Of a stretch of 64,000 nucleotides of DNA, positions 55,888 to 64,000 are shown piece by piece (the first letter of the stretch is position 1; the number at the start of each line of letters is the position of its first letter). Origin of the DNA: Paraburkholderia sp. (GTDB lineage Bacteria > Pseudomonadota > Gammaproteobacteria > Burkholderiales > Burkholderiaceae); the NCBI RefSeq assembly GCF_024281035.1, contig NZ_JAMXLH010000066.1, positions 1 to 64,000 of the forward strand, read 5' to 3'. Below the pieces are notes generated by a model. The model made no database searches. It was not told the DNA's origin and saw only the letters and a list, made by a program, of their open reading frames with translations. Made by a program: the position numbers and the translations under genes.

Positions 55888-57357
55888 ATGAATCAGATAA
55901 TATCATCAGAGCATAAAGCAGATAGTAGAGCCTGGCTTGGGCTCACGGTCGTTTTAAGCCTGGTTTTGCTGGTTGCCATGGATGGCTCTGTGCTGTACCT
56001 GGCAATGCCGAAAGTTACAGCATCCCTACAACCAACAGCCGACCAGGCATTATGGATATTAGATATATACGGATTTATTGTGGGATCGCTATTGGTGGCT
56101 TTCGGAAATATCGGAGATCGTTACGGCAGACTCAAGTTGCTAGTCGCAGGGTCTTTAACATTTGGACTGGGTTCAGCTTTTGCGGCATATTCAACATCGG
56201 CGGAAATGCTAATCATGTCACGGGCGATTATGGGGCTCGGTGGCGCAACACTATTACCCTCCGGGCTTGCTATTGTAAGTAATCTATTTTTGAATCCTCG
56301 ACAACGTGCACAGGCAATAGGAATTTTTGCGGCCACATTTGCCGGAGGGTTCGCTATTGGCCCAATTATCGGGGGTACTTTACTGAGCAGGTATGATTGG
56401 GGCGTGGTTTTTTTAATTAATATACCAGTAATTTTTTTATTTCTTTTAGGAGCTTGGGGGCTGCTTAAAGACGTCAAGCACGAAACTTATGGGAAAATTG
56501 ATCTATTGAGTTTGGCACTTTCTTTTGCTGGAATTTTGTCTTTCATATATTCGTTGAAACATGGCGCCACAGAAGGAATATCACTGAGCCAGACTGCCAT
56601 CGGGCTTTTTGGCTTCGTTACTTTATTTTTGTTCATAAGACGCCAAAAATATATAAAGTACCCCTTGCTTGAACTCTCTTTATTTAAAGATCGAATTTTT
56701 TCAATTGCGATAGGTACCGGGTTATTGTCCTTGGTGGTATGGGCGGCATCGGGCTATTTAACGGCAACATATCTACAATCAGTTCTCGGATATGACGTAT
56801 TAACCGCCGCATACCTGGCCATACCTGGAGCATTAGTCCTGACCGCGACTTGCATTTGGACCAACGAAATTGTCGAGAGAGTTGGCAGGAAGAGCGCACT
56901 TATTATGACGCATATTCTAATAAGCCTTGGCGTTCTTATGTTGCTTTTGACTACCGCGGATAACGGTGTTGCCGTATTCATTGCTTCAACTATGATTGCT
57001 GGGGTTGGATATGGCCTTTCCTTTAGCTTGGTTGCAGAGATAGCAGTTTCTGCGGTTCCCAAAGAAAGGGCTGGAGCTGCGGCCTCTTTGGCAGAGACTA
57101 GCAATGAAATAGGAAATGCTCTTGGTATTTCTATACTAGGTTCGGTGGCTGCTTTTCATTTCAGGATATATGGCCCAGATATAGCCGGCACATTTAATGA
57201 AACTCTTATAAAAGCTGCGCAGTCAGCAGAGGTCATTGATGAAGCCAGAAAAACATTTGTCGATGGAATGCATATAGCCCTCGGGGTAGGCGGAAGCATC
57301 ATACTGACATTAGGGGTTTTGGCGATATTCTGGCTGCCCAAGAAGCTTCCTGAATAA
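55888..57357 (+). CDS. DHA2-type MFS exporter (EmrB/QacA/SmvA-like)
   Basis: 489 aa, about 14 membrane segments. Motif A GNIGDRYGRLKLLVAGS, and motif C-like GFAIGPIIGGTLL in helix 5. The opening LVAMDGSVLYLAMPKVTASLQPTADQALWILDIYGFIVG resembles SmvA/QacA. Lies 31 nt after phzE on the same strand with the same AT-rich codon use; probably exports the cluster product and gives self-resistance. Confidence 0.88.
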   Translation: MNQIISSEHKADSRAWLGLTVVLSLVLLVAMDGSVLYLAMPKVTASLQPTADQALWILDIYGFIVGSLLVAFGNIGDRYGRLKLLVAGSLTFGLGSAFAAYSTSAEMLIMSRAIMGLGGATLLPSGLAIVSNLFLNPRQRAQAIGIFAATFAGGFAIGPIIGGTLLSRYDWGVVFLINIPVIFLFLLGAWGLLKDVKHETYGKIDLLSLALSFAGILSFIYSLKHGATEGISLSQTAIGLFGFVTLFLFIRRQKYIKYPLLELSLFKDRIFSIAIGTGLLSLVVWAASGYLTATYLQSVLGYDVLTAAYLAIPGALVLTATCIWTNEIVERVGRKSALIMTHILISLGVLMLLLTTADNGVAVFIASTMIAGVGYGLSFSLVAEIAVSAVPKERAGAAASLAETSNEIGNALGISILGSVAAFHFRIYGPDIAGTFNETLIKAAQSAEVIDEARKTFVDGMHIALGVGGSIILTLGVLAIFWLPKKLPE

Positions 57358-57394
57358 AGTAAACCGTCTTAACAATGATCTAAATGGTTGGAAT

Positions 57395-60300
57395 ATGCGC
57401 CTAGCTCGAATTGTTTCTCAAGTAATGCAAAAGAATTCAAACTTCCCTGCTATTGGAGAGCGTGAAAAAAAATACATCACGGATACAAAAACTGGTCAGG
57501 TTCGCATAGAACTGGTAAATAGCTACAGGACAATTACGTTTGGTCAGATGTGGGCCAAAGCGGAGGCAATTGCAAATAATTGGTATCGCAGTAGCCACTC
57601 TATTCTGAGGGAAGGAGATCGAGTTGCAATAATTGCATTTACTAGTGGCGACTACGCTACTATAGATCTCGCTTGTATTCGCCTCGGCGCGGTATCAATA
57701 CATTTGCAAGCGAATTCGTCTCATGAACAGTTAAAATCAATAATTGAAGAGACTAGCCCAAAAATAATTGCCGCTAGCATCGAATATTTAGAAACTGCGG
57801 CAACCCTCGCAAAATCGACCAATTCAATTAGTCAAATTGTTGTCTTTGATTATCATCACAATGATGATGAACATTCAACCATTTTGAAAAAAATTAATGA
57901 TGAATTGATTGATTCAGATAGAAAAATCTTCATTGAATCATTAAATGAGATCATTCGGGCTGGCGAAAGAGTACCTGCCGCACCATTCCCGGCCGATGAT
58001 GAAAATAACGATCCGCTATCTATGCTTATTTACACTTCTGGTAGTACTGGCTCCCCTAAGGGAGCTATGTATACAGAAAAATTAGCATCTGGCATGTGGG
58101 GGGGTTCCTGGTCGAAAATCTTTTCGGACGAAATTGCAATCACCATTCACTATATGCCAATGAGCCATGTGGCTGGGCATTCATCGCTGAAGAATACTCT
58201 TGCAAGAGGGGGGTGTAGTTATTTTACATCCAGGAGCAACCTATCTAGCTTCTTTGAAGATATCTCTTTAATACGACCAACTGAGCTATCGTTGGTACCT
58301 CGCGTCTGTGAATTGATTTATCAGAGATACAATAGCGAATTACTTAAAATAAAAGCTCACGAAAGAAACGATATTGATGTAGAAGATAATCTAATGAAAG
58401 AGTTTAAATTTAAACTCTTGGGCGGACGGGTTGCCTGGGCCGGATGTGCATCTGCTCCGCTTTCCAAATATTTGTCGGATTTCATTGAGTCTGTTCTGGG
58501 AATAGAGCTTCATAGTATTTACGGATCTACTGAGGCCGGCGTTGTCTGGATCGATAATAAATTAATGAAACCCCCAGTAATTGATTATAAAATAATTGAT
58601 GCTCCTGAGCTAGGATATTCGACGTCCGACAAGCCATATCCAAGGGGTGAGCTGTTATTAAAAACCGAGTCAATAATACCGGGTTACTACAAAAGGCCTG
58701 AGCTAAATGCTGAAATATTTGACGATGAGGGATATTACATAACTGGGGACATAGTTAAGGAGATCGGTGACGGGAATCTTTATTTTGTGGATAGACGTCG
58801 TAACGTCGTCAAGCTTTCCCAAGGTGAATTTATCGCTACAGCTAATCTGGAAACGATTTATGGGGCTAGCCCGCTGATTAAGGATATCTTTATTTACGCG
58901 AACAGTGAATGGTCGTCTCCCCTGGCAGTAATTGTACCCACTTCAGACGTATTGAAACAATATAATAAAAAAGAATCCTTCATCAAAAGACTAATGCGAG
59001 ATTCTTTGCGAGAAATAGCGAAACAATCGGCCCTTAAAAACTATGAAATCCCAAGAGATTTTTTGATAGAAAAAATTCCTTTTGGCTTGAATGGTTTGTT
59101 ATCCGATCACGGCAAGCCGATTTGGCCAAAGCTGCGCTCACACTATATCGATGCATTAACTCGTCTTTATGAAAACTCCTTCAATAAAGAAGCGGAGGCA
59201 TTGCTTGATATATATAAAAAGGGAGAAGAGCAGAGCGTACTTGATACGTTGATGCGTCTTGCGCAAGGACTGGTTGGAGAGGTGGATGCTGGGGAGATTT
59301 CTTCAGATCTCTCTTTCCGGGAAATCGGCGGCGATTCTTTGTCGGCGGTACATTTTTCCCTTACTATCGAAGATATATTTGATGTAAGGCTGCCGATAGA
59401 TGTTTTAATTAGCCCCGCTTATGATTTGGCATATATCGCAAAATATATAGACATCAAACGCAATCGAAAGACTGCTAGACCAGGATTTAGCCTAATTCAT
59501 GGTGCAGCACCAACAGTAGTATATGCCAACCAGTTAAAGCTGGATAGATTTTTAGGCGAGAGACTTAGAGATGGTGTCGCGACAGTCCAAAGTGCTGGAG
59601 AAAAAACAAAGATACTTTTGACAGGTGCTAGTGGATATCTTGGGAGGTTTTTGTGCTTGAGGCTAATGGAGGAATTGAGCAAAACCGGGGGCGAATTAAT
59701 ATGCATTGTTAGAGCCAAGGACGACGAGACTGCCAGAAGACGTCTTGAAGAGTCGTTTGGAACAGCCGATAGTACGCTGACTTCAAAATATAAATCACTT
59801 GCTAATAAATATTTGCATGTTATGGCTGGAGACATTGCGGAGAGCAAGCTTGGATTGTCCGAAGATGACTGGGGTTATTTGGCTGAGGAAGTTGATGCCG
59901 TATTTCATGTTGGAGCTTTGGTTAATCATGTTTTACCGTATAAGGATATGTTTGAAGCCAACGTTGTCGGCACCGCAGAGCTTATAAGTCTCGCCGTTGA
60001 TACGAAAATTAAACGTTTCACTTTTATGTCCAGTATTGCTGTCGCCACTCCTTCAGATAACGATCCAGCATTGGATGAATATTCTGATATCAGGCAGAGC
60101 TTAGCGTATCAGAGTGTTGATAACTCATATGCAAATGGTTATTCGCTAAGCAAATGGGCAGGAGAAGTCCTGCTTCGTGAGGCTCATGAGCTTTACGGTT
60201 TGCCCGTGACTGTCTTTAGATCTAGCATGATTCTGGCTCACCGTGATTACAGAGGGCAAATTAATGTGCCTGATATGTTTTCTCGTTTACTTTCCAGCAT

Positions 60301-60823
60301 AATAAATGCCAAGTCCGCCCCCCTCTCCTTTTATAAAAAAAGCGGCGATACGCCGCGGCCGCATTATGATGGATTGCCGGTTGATTTTATCTCGAACGCC
60401 ATTATTAATTTATCAACTGAAAACTCAAATGAATATATAACGTACAATTTAGTTAATCACCATGATGATGGTATTTCTCTTGATATAATTGTGGACTGGC
60501 TCCAAACCTTTGGTTTTGATATCAAGCGCACGGAGCAGTATGGCGAGTGGATTGGCGCATTTGAGTCTTCTCTGAAACAATTTCCTGACAGTCTTAAGTT
60601 GCACTCCTTTTTACCTCTTATTGATTCAATCCAGGAACCTCAGAATGCGGTCTCGGGATCTGCTATTCCGTCCGATCGATTCAGGGAGGCGATGAAGCGA
60701 CAAGGGGAAGGTATAGAGGATTCGTTCATTCCGGGCATAACAAAATCTCTTATCTGGAAATATGCTTTGGATTTCAAGGCATTAGGACTGTTTGCGGATG
60801 ATATTCCAGTGAAGCAAGAATAA
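57395..60823 (+). CDS. Carboxylic acid reductase-like A-T-reductase protein
   Basis: 1142 aa, close to the usual CAR length. The adenylation domain (1 to about 600) has A3 YTSGSTGSPKG (213-223), YGSTEAG (376-382) and YITGD (448-452). The carrier domain has GGDSLS with pantetheine Ser648. The NADPH-dependent short-chain-reductase domain begins ILLTGASGYLG (744-750), with the catalytic pair Tyr916/Lys920 in YSLSK. This order activates an acid, holds it as a thioester, and releases it as an aldehyde. No condensation domain. Requires a PPTase not found in this window. Substrate most likely DHHA or a derivative (inference). Confidence 0.9.
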   Translation: MRLARIVSQVMQKNSNFPAIGEREKKYITDTKTGQVRIELVNSYRTITFGQMWAKAEAIANNWYRSSHSILREGDRVAIIAFTSGDYATIDLACIRLGAVSIHLQANSSHEQLKSIIEETSPKIIAASIEYLETAATLAKSTNSISQIVVFDYHHNDDEHSTILKKINDELIDSDRKIFIESLNEIIRAGERVPAAPFPADDENNDPLSMLIYTSGSTGSPKGAMYTEKLASGMWGGSWSKIFSDEIAITIHYMPMSHVAGHSSLKNTLARGGCSYFTSRSNLSSFFEDISLIRPTELSLVPRVCELIYQRYNSELLKIKAHERNDIDVEDNLMKEFKFKLLGGRVAWAGCASAPLSKYLSDFIESVLGIELHSIYGSTEAGVVWIDNKLMKPPVIDYKIIDAPELGYSTSDKPYPRGELLLKTESIIPGYYKRPELNAEIFDDEGYYITGDIVKEIGDGNLYFVDRRRNVVKLSQGEFIATANLETIYGASPLIKDIFIYANSEWSSPLAVIVPTSDVLKQYNKKESFIKRLMRDSLREIAKQSALKNYEIPRDFLIEKIPFGLNGLLSDHGKPIWPKLRSHYIDALTRLYENSFNKEAEALLDIYKKGEEQSVLDTLMRLAQGLVGEVDAGEISSDLSFREIGGDSLSAVHFSLTIEDIFDVRLPIDVLISPAYDLAYIAKYIDIKRNRKTARPGFSLIHGAAPTVVYANQLKLDRFLGERLRDGVATVQSAGEKTKILLTGASGYLGRFLCLRLMEELSKTGGELICIVRAKDDETARRRLEESFGTADSTLTSKYKSLANKYLHVMAGDIAESKLGLSEDDWGYLAEEVDAVFHVGALVNHVLPYKDMFEANVVGTAELISLAVDTKIKRFTFMSSIAVATPSDNDPALDEYSDIRQSLAYQSVDNSYANGYSLSKWAGEVLLREAHELYGLPVTVFRSSMILAHRDYRGQINVPDMFSRLLSSIINAKSAPLSFYKKSGDTPRPHYDGLPVDFISNAIINLSTENSNEYITYNLVNHHDDGISLDIIVDWLQTFGFDIKRTEQYGEWIGAFESSLKQFPDSLKLHSFLPLIDSIQEPQNAVSGSAIPSDRFREAMKRQGEGIEDSFIPGITKSLIWKYALDFKALGLFADDIPVKQE

Positions 60824-60833
60824 TAAGGGAGGC

Positions 60834-60953
60834 ATGGAAATTCGGCACCTTCGTTCTTTTCTCACAGTTGCGGAAGGACTTCATTTCGCGCGTGCAGCGG
60901 AGAAGTTGCATATCTAGCAATCTCCGCTGCCGCACACGATTAAGAGTGGCTAA
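60834..60953 (+). pseudogene. Truncated LysR-family regulator
   Basis: Has RBS AAGGGAGG and a good LysR N-terminus (MEIRHLRSFLTVAEGLHFARAAEKLHI), then an in-frame TAG at 60915-60917. Translation past it reads QSPLPHTIK, the usual next helix, before a second stop. The other 250 or so residues are missing. Less AT-rich than the island, so it may be native flank. Confidence 0.85.
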
Positions 60954-60995
60954 CACAACCTGGACACGAAGCTATGAAAGCCCTAACCCGGCGGC

Positions 60996-61500
60996 ATGTC
61001 CAGACAGAAAATCAGTAACGAGTCATGGGTGGCGTTGGAGCCGCTGATTCCGTTGTTCACACCGTCGCCCAAAGGAGGCCGACGCCGAACGGTAGATGAC
61101 CGCGCAGCCTTGAATGGCATCCTGTATGTCTTGCAGACAGGCATTCCGTGGGAATACCTGCCGAAGGAGCCGGGTTTCGGCAGCGCATGACATGTTGGCA
61201 ACGGCTACGGGACTGGCAGGCCGCAGGCGCGTGGGAGCAACTGTGTCTGGCGATGCTTCGCCGGCTGCGTGAGCATGACCAGATTGATTGGGAACGGGCA
61301 AGCCTTGATGCTGCCAGTGTTTCCAGCCCCCCGGGGGCCAGGAAATCAGCCCCAATCCGACGGACCGGGGCAATCGCGGGTCGATACGGCACATCGTCGT
61401 AGACGCTCGAGGCCATTCCGGCCGTGTCGGGCCTGAATGGCCAGCCCCGCAAACGCCCGGGCGAGCTGCAATCGAGCACTGCGCGCACTCGGCAGCCGAG
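60996..61500 (+). pseudogene. IS5-family transposase remnant
   Basis: Frame 1 (60996-61190) encodes SNESWVALEPLIPLFTPSPKGGRRRTVDDRAALNGILYVLQTGIPWEYLPKEPGFGSA. Frame 2 continues MTCWQRLRDWQAAGAWEQLCLAMLRRLREH from about 61190. A third frame carries NPTDRGNRGSIRHIVVDARG from about 61340. The C-terminal DDE half is absent. At least two frameshifts plus a deletion, so no functional transposase. Confidence 0.88.
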
Positions 61501-61511
61501 TCATTGTCACA

Positions 61512-61937
61512 ATGAAATGTCGCATCCTCCGCACGGTGTCATTCGCTATGCTCGCACTTGTACCGCAGGTGCAGGTGCAGGTTCAGGCGTTCGACATTTT
61601 CCGAACCGGTGATACGTCATCGGCCACGCCTGCCGCACCTTTGTTGAGGAACGCATCGTGTGTGTCCGACCCTGTCGACCGTCCACTTGCGTTGGAAGAC
61701 GCAATTCTCCAGGCAATCTGTTGGTGTTATCAAGCGCTGCAAGCCGATGCAATCAACCTGACAATCTCGCGAGACCTGCTTGATGACGCTCAGCGCTCAC
61801 TAGAAATCGCACGCGGGCGCTACAAGGAAGGTGTGGGGACATTCGTCGAATGACTGAATGCCCGGACGGCGCTCGCCGATGCCCACAAGCAACGCATGTT
61901 GGCGGTATCGAAGTGGACAACTGCGCGGCTCAGTCTG
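61512..61937 (+). pseudogene. Internally deleted TolC/RND outer membrane factor
   Basis: The N-terminus (MKCRILRTVSFAMLALV..., AFDIFRTGDT, DRPLALEDAILQAIC) is joined directly to the C-terminal barrel/coil segment (DLLDDAQRSLEIARGRYKEGVGTFVE). A TGA stop (61851-61853) follows, and then LNARTALADAHKQRMLAVSKWTTARLSL in the same frame. About 300 residues are missing in the middle. A relic of a TolC-type gene. Confidence 0.8.
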
Positions 61938-62161
61938 AGCTACAAGCCTCGGAAAGCTGGGTCTGTAGACAATGGCTTAACGTGTTCGATTCACGGACGA
62001 CCCTCATGGCGGTTCGGCGAAGAAAGCATCCGTCGACATGCTCGTGTCCATGCCACGCGGCACCCCATGACGATCAGCGGCGATAGCCGTTTCTGAATAA
62101 TGGCAGTTCCGTCCTCCGCTACCTTCGGCTCAACGTTCTTGATCCGCTCAAAGGCATCACG

Positions 62162-62728
62162 CTAGAAGTTGTACTGCAGATAGATCTGGGTGAAGTTGAT
62201 ACCCGGATTCGGCCTCTTGATGCCCGCATTCGACAAGTGCTGAAAGCGGACACCGGCCTGATAGTTCTGGCGCTCGCCGAATTGCGCGCCGACGCCAAAC
62301 GTCTCGGAGAACTGGAAGGCAGTCGACACAGTTCGGCCAGGCGCCACATAGACCGTTGACAGCAGACGCACCCCAGGACCCGCCTCGAAGAACGGACGGA
62401 TCCATCCTGTGTCTTTGATGATGCGGAACATCGGCGTGATTCCGAACTCCCAGACGCCTGGAGCCGACGCATTGGAAGGAGTCGCGTGCCAGTACGCGAC
62501 GTGGCCCTCGCCGACCACGGTGAAATGAAAGCCGCCAACATGCCACCATTGCCAGCCGGGATCCCAGACGAGACCCAGATCGAGCTTCTTGAGGTCGTGG
62601 TCACCGATCCCCGCGCCGAACTGGACGCCGAACCGATCCGCGTGCGCGCCTGCGGACCCAAGACCGAGCAGCGCGGCAAGGACCCCACGCACACAGTAGC
62701 CCTGCCAGGGCAATTTTTTTCCTTTCAT
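62162..62728 (-). CDS. pagL: PagL-type lipid A 3-O-deacylase
   Basis: 188 aa outer membrane beta-barrel hydrolase. Signal peptide to about residue 30 (SAGAHA). The C-terminus FQHLSNAGIKRPNPGINFTQIYLQYNF is the PagL active-site strand: His164 and Ser166 align with Pseudomonas His126/Ser128, but the Glu140 position is Asn178. It ends in aromatic Phe as outer membrane proteins do. Convergent with the TolC relic. Confidence 0.82.
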   Translation of the reverse strand: MKGKKLPWQGYCVRGVLAALLGLGSAGAHADRFGVQFGAGIGDHDLKKLDLGLVWDPGWQWWHVGGFHFTVVGEGHVAYWHATPSNASAPGVWEFGITPMFRIIKDTGWIRPFFEAGPGVRLLSTVYVAPGRTVSTAFQFSETFGVGAQFGERQNYQAGVRFQHLSNAGIKRPNPGINFTQIYLQYNF

Positions 62729-63607
62729 GAAAGTCCCGATGCGAACGTCAATCTAACGACGCCGGAGCGAAGTCCGCCGGAGCGCGAGCGTCGCGCAACC
62801 GCCCTGGCGCCTGGGCAGTTGCGGCAGCCGTCGTCGCCCGGGGCCGCGAAGCGACCCGCCGTGCGTCAAATCAGCCTGAACCGGCTTGCACCGCGCGCCG
62901 GACGATCCCCCGGTCCCGCACGCAGCGAACCCAAAACCAACGGATCCGCAATGATGGATAAACCTTGAGAATAGCGATTCATCGTTGCGTATTCGGCACA
63001 GGCTCGATAAGGGCCACTCAACCAAAACCATATCATTGCTTTGTTGGCAAAGCCATTAAGCGAAAACACTGTATTGATTCGTCGACACCACAACCGCACC
63101 ATTGCCGAAGAATGGCGCCAGTCTAGACTTCTATTGATAATCGTGCGTCTATCGTGTCTCGGCCGCTTTTGCGCCGCACAATATTGTGGGCATTAGGCTG
63201 TCATCGCATCTGCGTCGCTGACTGGAGGCTTTCGCTACGTGGCACAGAAGCGCCTGCTACGTATTAGTTGCCTCACTTGTCGGCAGATTATTCGGAAGAA
63301 TTAAATCCGTCATATTTTTATATGCCAGTTCGACTTAAATATCTTCAAATTACAGAAAGCCGACAAGCGCTATCTGACCGGCAATGCCAAATCATGCTTT
63401 ATCACGTCGGAATGAATAAGCGCATCCGTTCACTCGGGAATTAGCGCGCATGGATATGCGGCATCCGGTTTTGTCGTGAAATTCGCTGGACACGCAGGAG
63501 TCGCGGGAGTCGCGAGCTATGTTGGCCGTCTATGCTCGAAGCGACGCCGGCCTGCGTGGCTGCGTGACGTGCTTCACAGCGACGAGCCTTCAGGCAATTC
63601 ATAAAGC
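62729..63607. other. Region without a recognisable gene
   Basis: Short ORFs at 62753-63102 on both strands are compositionally random. The stretch 63260-63420 is visibly AT-rich compared with its flanks. No intact gene, tRNA or clear IS terminus was found. Confidence 0.4.
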
Positions 63608-63609
63608 AG

Positions 63610-63642
63610 TCGTCGCGCATGCATCAAATGCATGCGCGACGA
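63610..63642 (-). terminator. Hairpin downstream of the EamA gene
   Basis: 15-bp perfect stem TCGTCGCGCATGCAT / ATGCATGCGCGACGA with loop CAA, 30 nt after the stop codon on the minus strand. The T-run is poor (GCTTTATG). Confidence 0.6.
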
Positions 63643-63672
63643 AGCCGAAACGCGGCGCCGAACGCCGAAGGC

Positions 63673-64000
63673 TCACTGCTTCGCGCCGGCCCTGCCCTGC
63701 TGCGCGCGAAGACCCGGCAGGCGCTTCACAAAACCCGTTGCCAGCGCCGTACCGACGAGAATCGTTGCGCACGCGCCGATCATGCCAGCCGAAACACGTT
63801 CGCCGAGAAAGAGCGCGCCCCACAAGATGCCGAAGACCGGAATCACGAACGTGACGGTAATCGTGCGCGCGGGACCGATGGCAGCGATCAGCCGGAAGAA
63901 CAGCAGATAGGCGATGCCCGTACAGGCGATGCCGAGTCCGAGCACGGCGCCCCACGCGTGCAGCGAGATGGGCGTCGACGGCCAGGTCGCAACGGCGAAC
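63673..64000 (-). CDS. EamA/DMT-family transporter, C-terminal part
   Basis: Partial: the reading frame continues beyond position 64000. The visible 108 codons end with LHAWGAVLGLGIACTGIAYLLFFRLIAAIGPARTITVTFVIPVFGILWGALFLGERV and a basic tail, the last three to four helices of the second EamA repeat. Substrate unknown. Confidence 0.88.
   Translation of the reverse strand, partial: FAVATWPSTPISLHAWGAVLGLGIACTGIAYLLFFRLIAAIGPARTITVTFVIPVFGILWGALFLGERVSAGMIGACATILVGTALATGFVKRLPGLRAQQGRAGAKQ

Noticed and set aside
53275..60823. A phenazine biosynthesis operon
   Set aside because: phzF, phzA/B and phzG are absent; two shared entry enzymes are not sufficient for phenazines.
57395..60823. A modular NRPS
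   Set aside because: No condensation domain; order adenylation-carrier-reductase and the length fit a carboxylic acid reductase.
62753..63102. Overlapping ORFs right of pagL as a gene or IS fragment
   Set aside because: Translations look random and no terminal inverted repeats or transposase motifs were found.

Overview
The window looks like a chromosome segment of a Burkholderia sensu lato bacterium (Paraburkholderia/Caballeronia/Burkholderia type, Betaproteobacteria). The background is GC-rich, and the housekeeping genes (glnA-glnL-glnG, hrpA/argA, bamC, thiC, lldP, the xyl cluster) have the sequence character I would expect of that group. The genus is inferred from protein similarity I recognise, not from a search.

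Layout. 0-1.5 kb: the 5' part of dinB (runs off the left edge) with a perfect LexA box, an aspartate/glutamate racemase, and initiator tRNA-fMet. 1.5-6.5 kb: PadR regulator with a 34-bp operator-like palindrome and a divergent nitronate monooxygenase, then exonuclease III and an S9A prolyl oligopeptidase. 6.6-11.4 kb: nitrogen regulation (glnG, glnL, glnA, all on the minus strand) with sigma-54/NtrC-like sites upstream of glnA. 11.5-15.1 kb: rhodanese, molybdopterin-binding-domain protein, EI24/CysZ-like membrane protein, YVTN beta-propeller protein. 15.3-24.3 kb: hrpA with a long PQ-rich N-terminus, divergent argA, yggX, a small phosphoesterase, and a cupin coupled to a flavoprotein disulfide reductase. 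24.3-27.1 kb: gene-poor, with a few small ORFs and a tRNA-Leu(UAA) gene interrupted by a 285-nt group I intron. 27.2-33.2 kb: a LacI regulator, a complete ABC importer and a GpdQ-like phosphodiesterase. 33.4-42.2 kb: MFS exporter, entericidin, TPP riboswitch plus duplicated hairpin plus thiC, glycine-zipper lipoprotein, L-lactate permease, bamC, a lipoprotein. 42.4-52.0 kb: the D-xylose regulon (xylABFGH, divergent xylR-galM). 52.0-52.9 kb: 3-hydroxyacyl-CoA dehydrogenase.

The clear outlier is 53.1-60.95 kb, an AT-rich island (one hand-counted line, 59161-59220, has 19 G/C in 60) holding four co-directional genes: PhzD-type isochorismatase, PhzE-type ADIC synthase, a DHA2-type MFS exporter, and a 1142-aa adenylation-thiolation-reductase protein of carboxylic acid reductase type. 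A 28-bp perfect palindrome lies just upstream. No phzA/B/F/G is present. PhzE and PhzD should convert chorismate to 2,3-dihydro-3-hydroxyanthranilate, but the next step appears to be reductive release of an acid as an aldehyde rather than phenazine ring formation. This is my candidate for an undescribed system.

To the right of the island is debris: a truncated LysR gene, a frame-shifted IS5-family transposase and an internally deleted tolC-type gene. Then come an intact-looking PagL-type lipid A deacylase, nearly 1 kb without a recognisable gene, and the C-terminal part of an EamA transporter that runs off the right edge.
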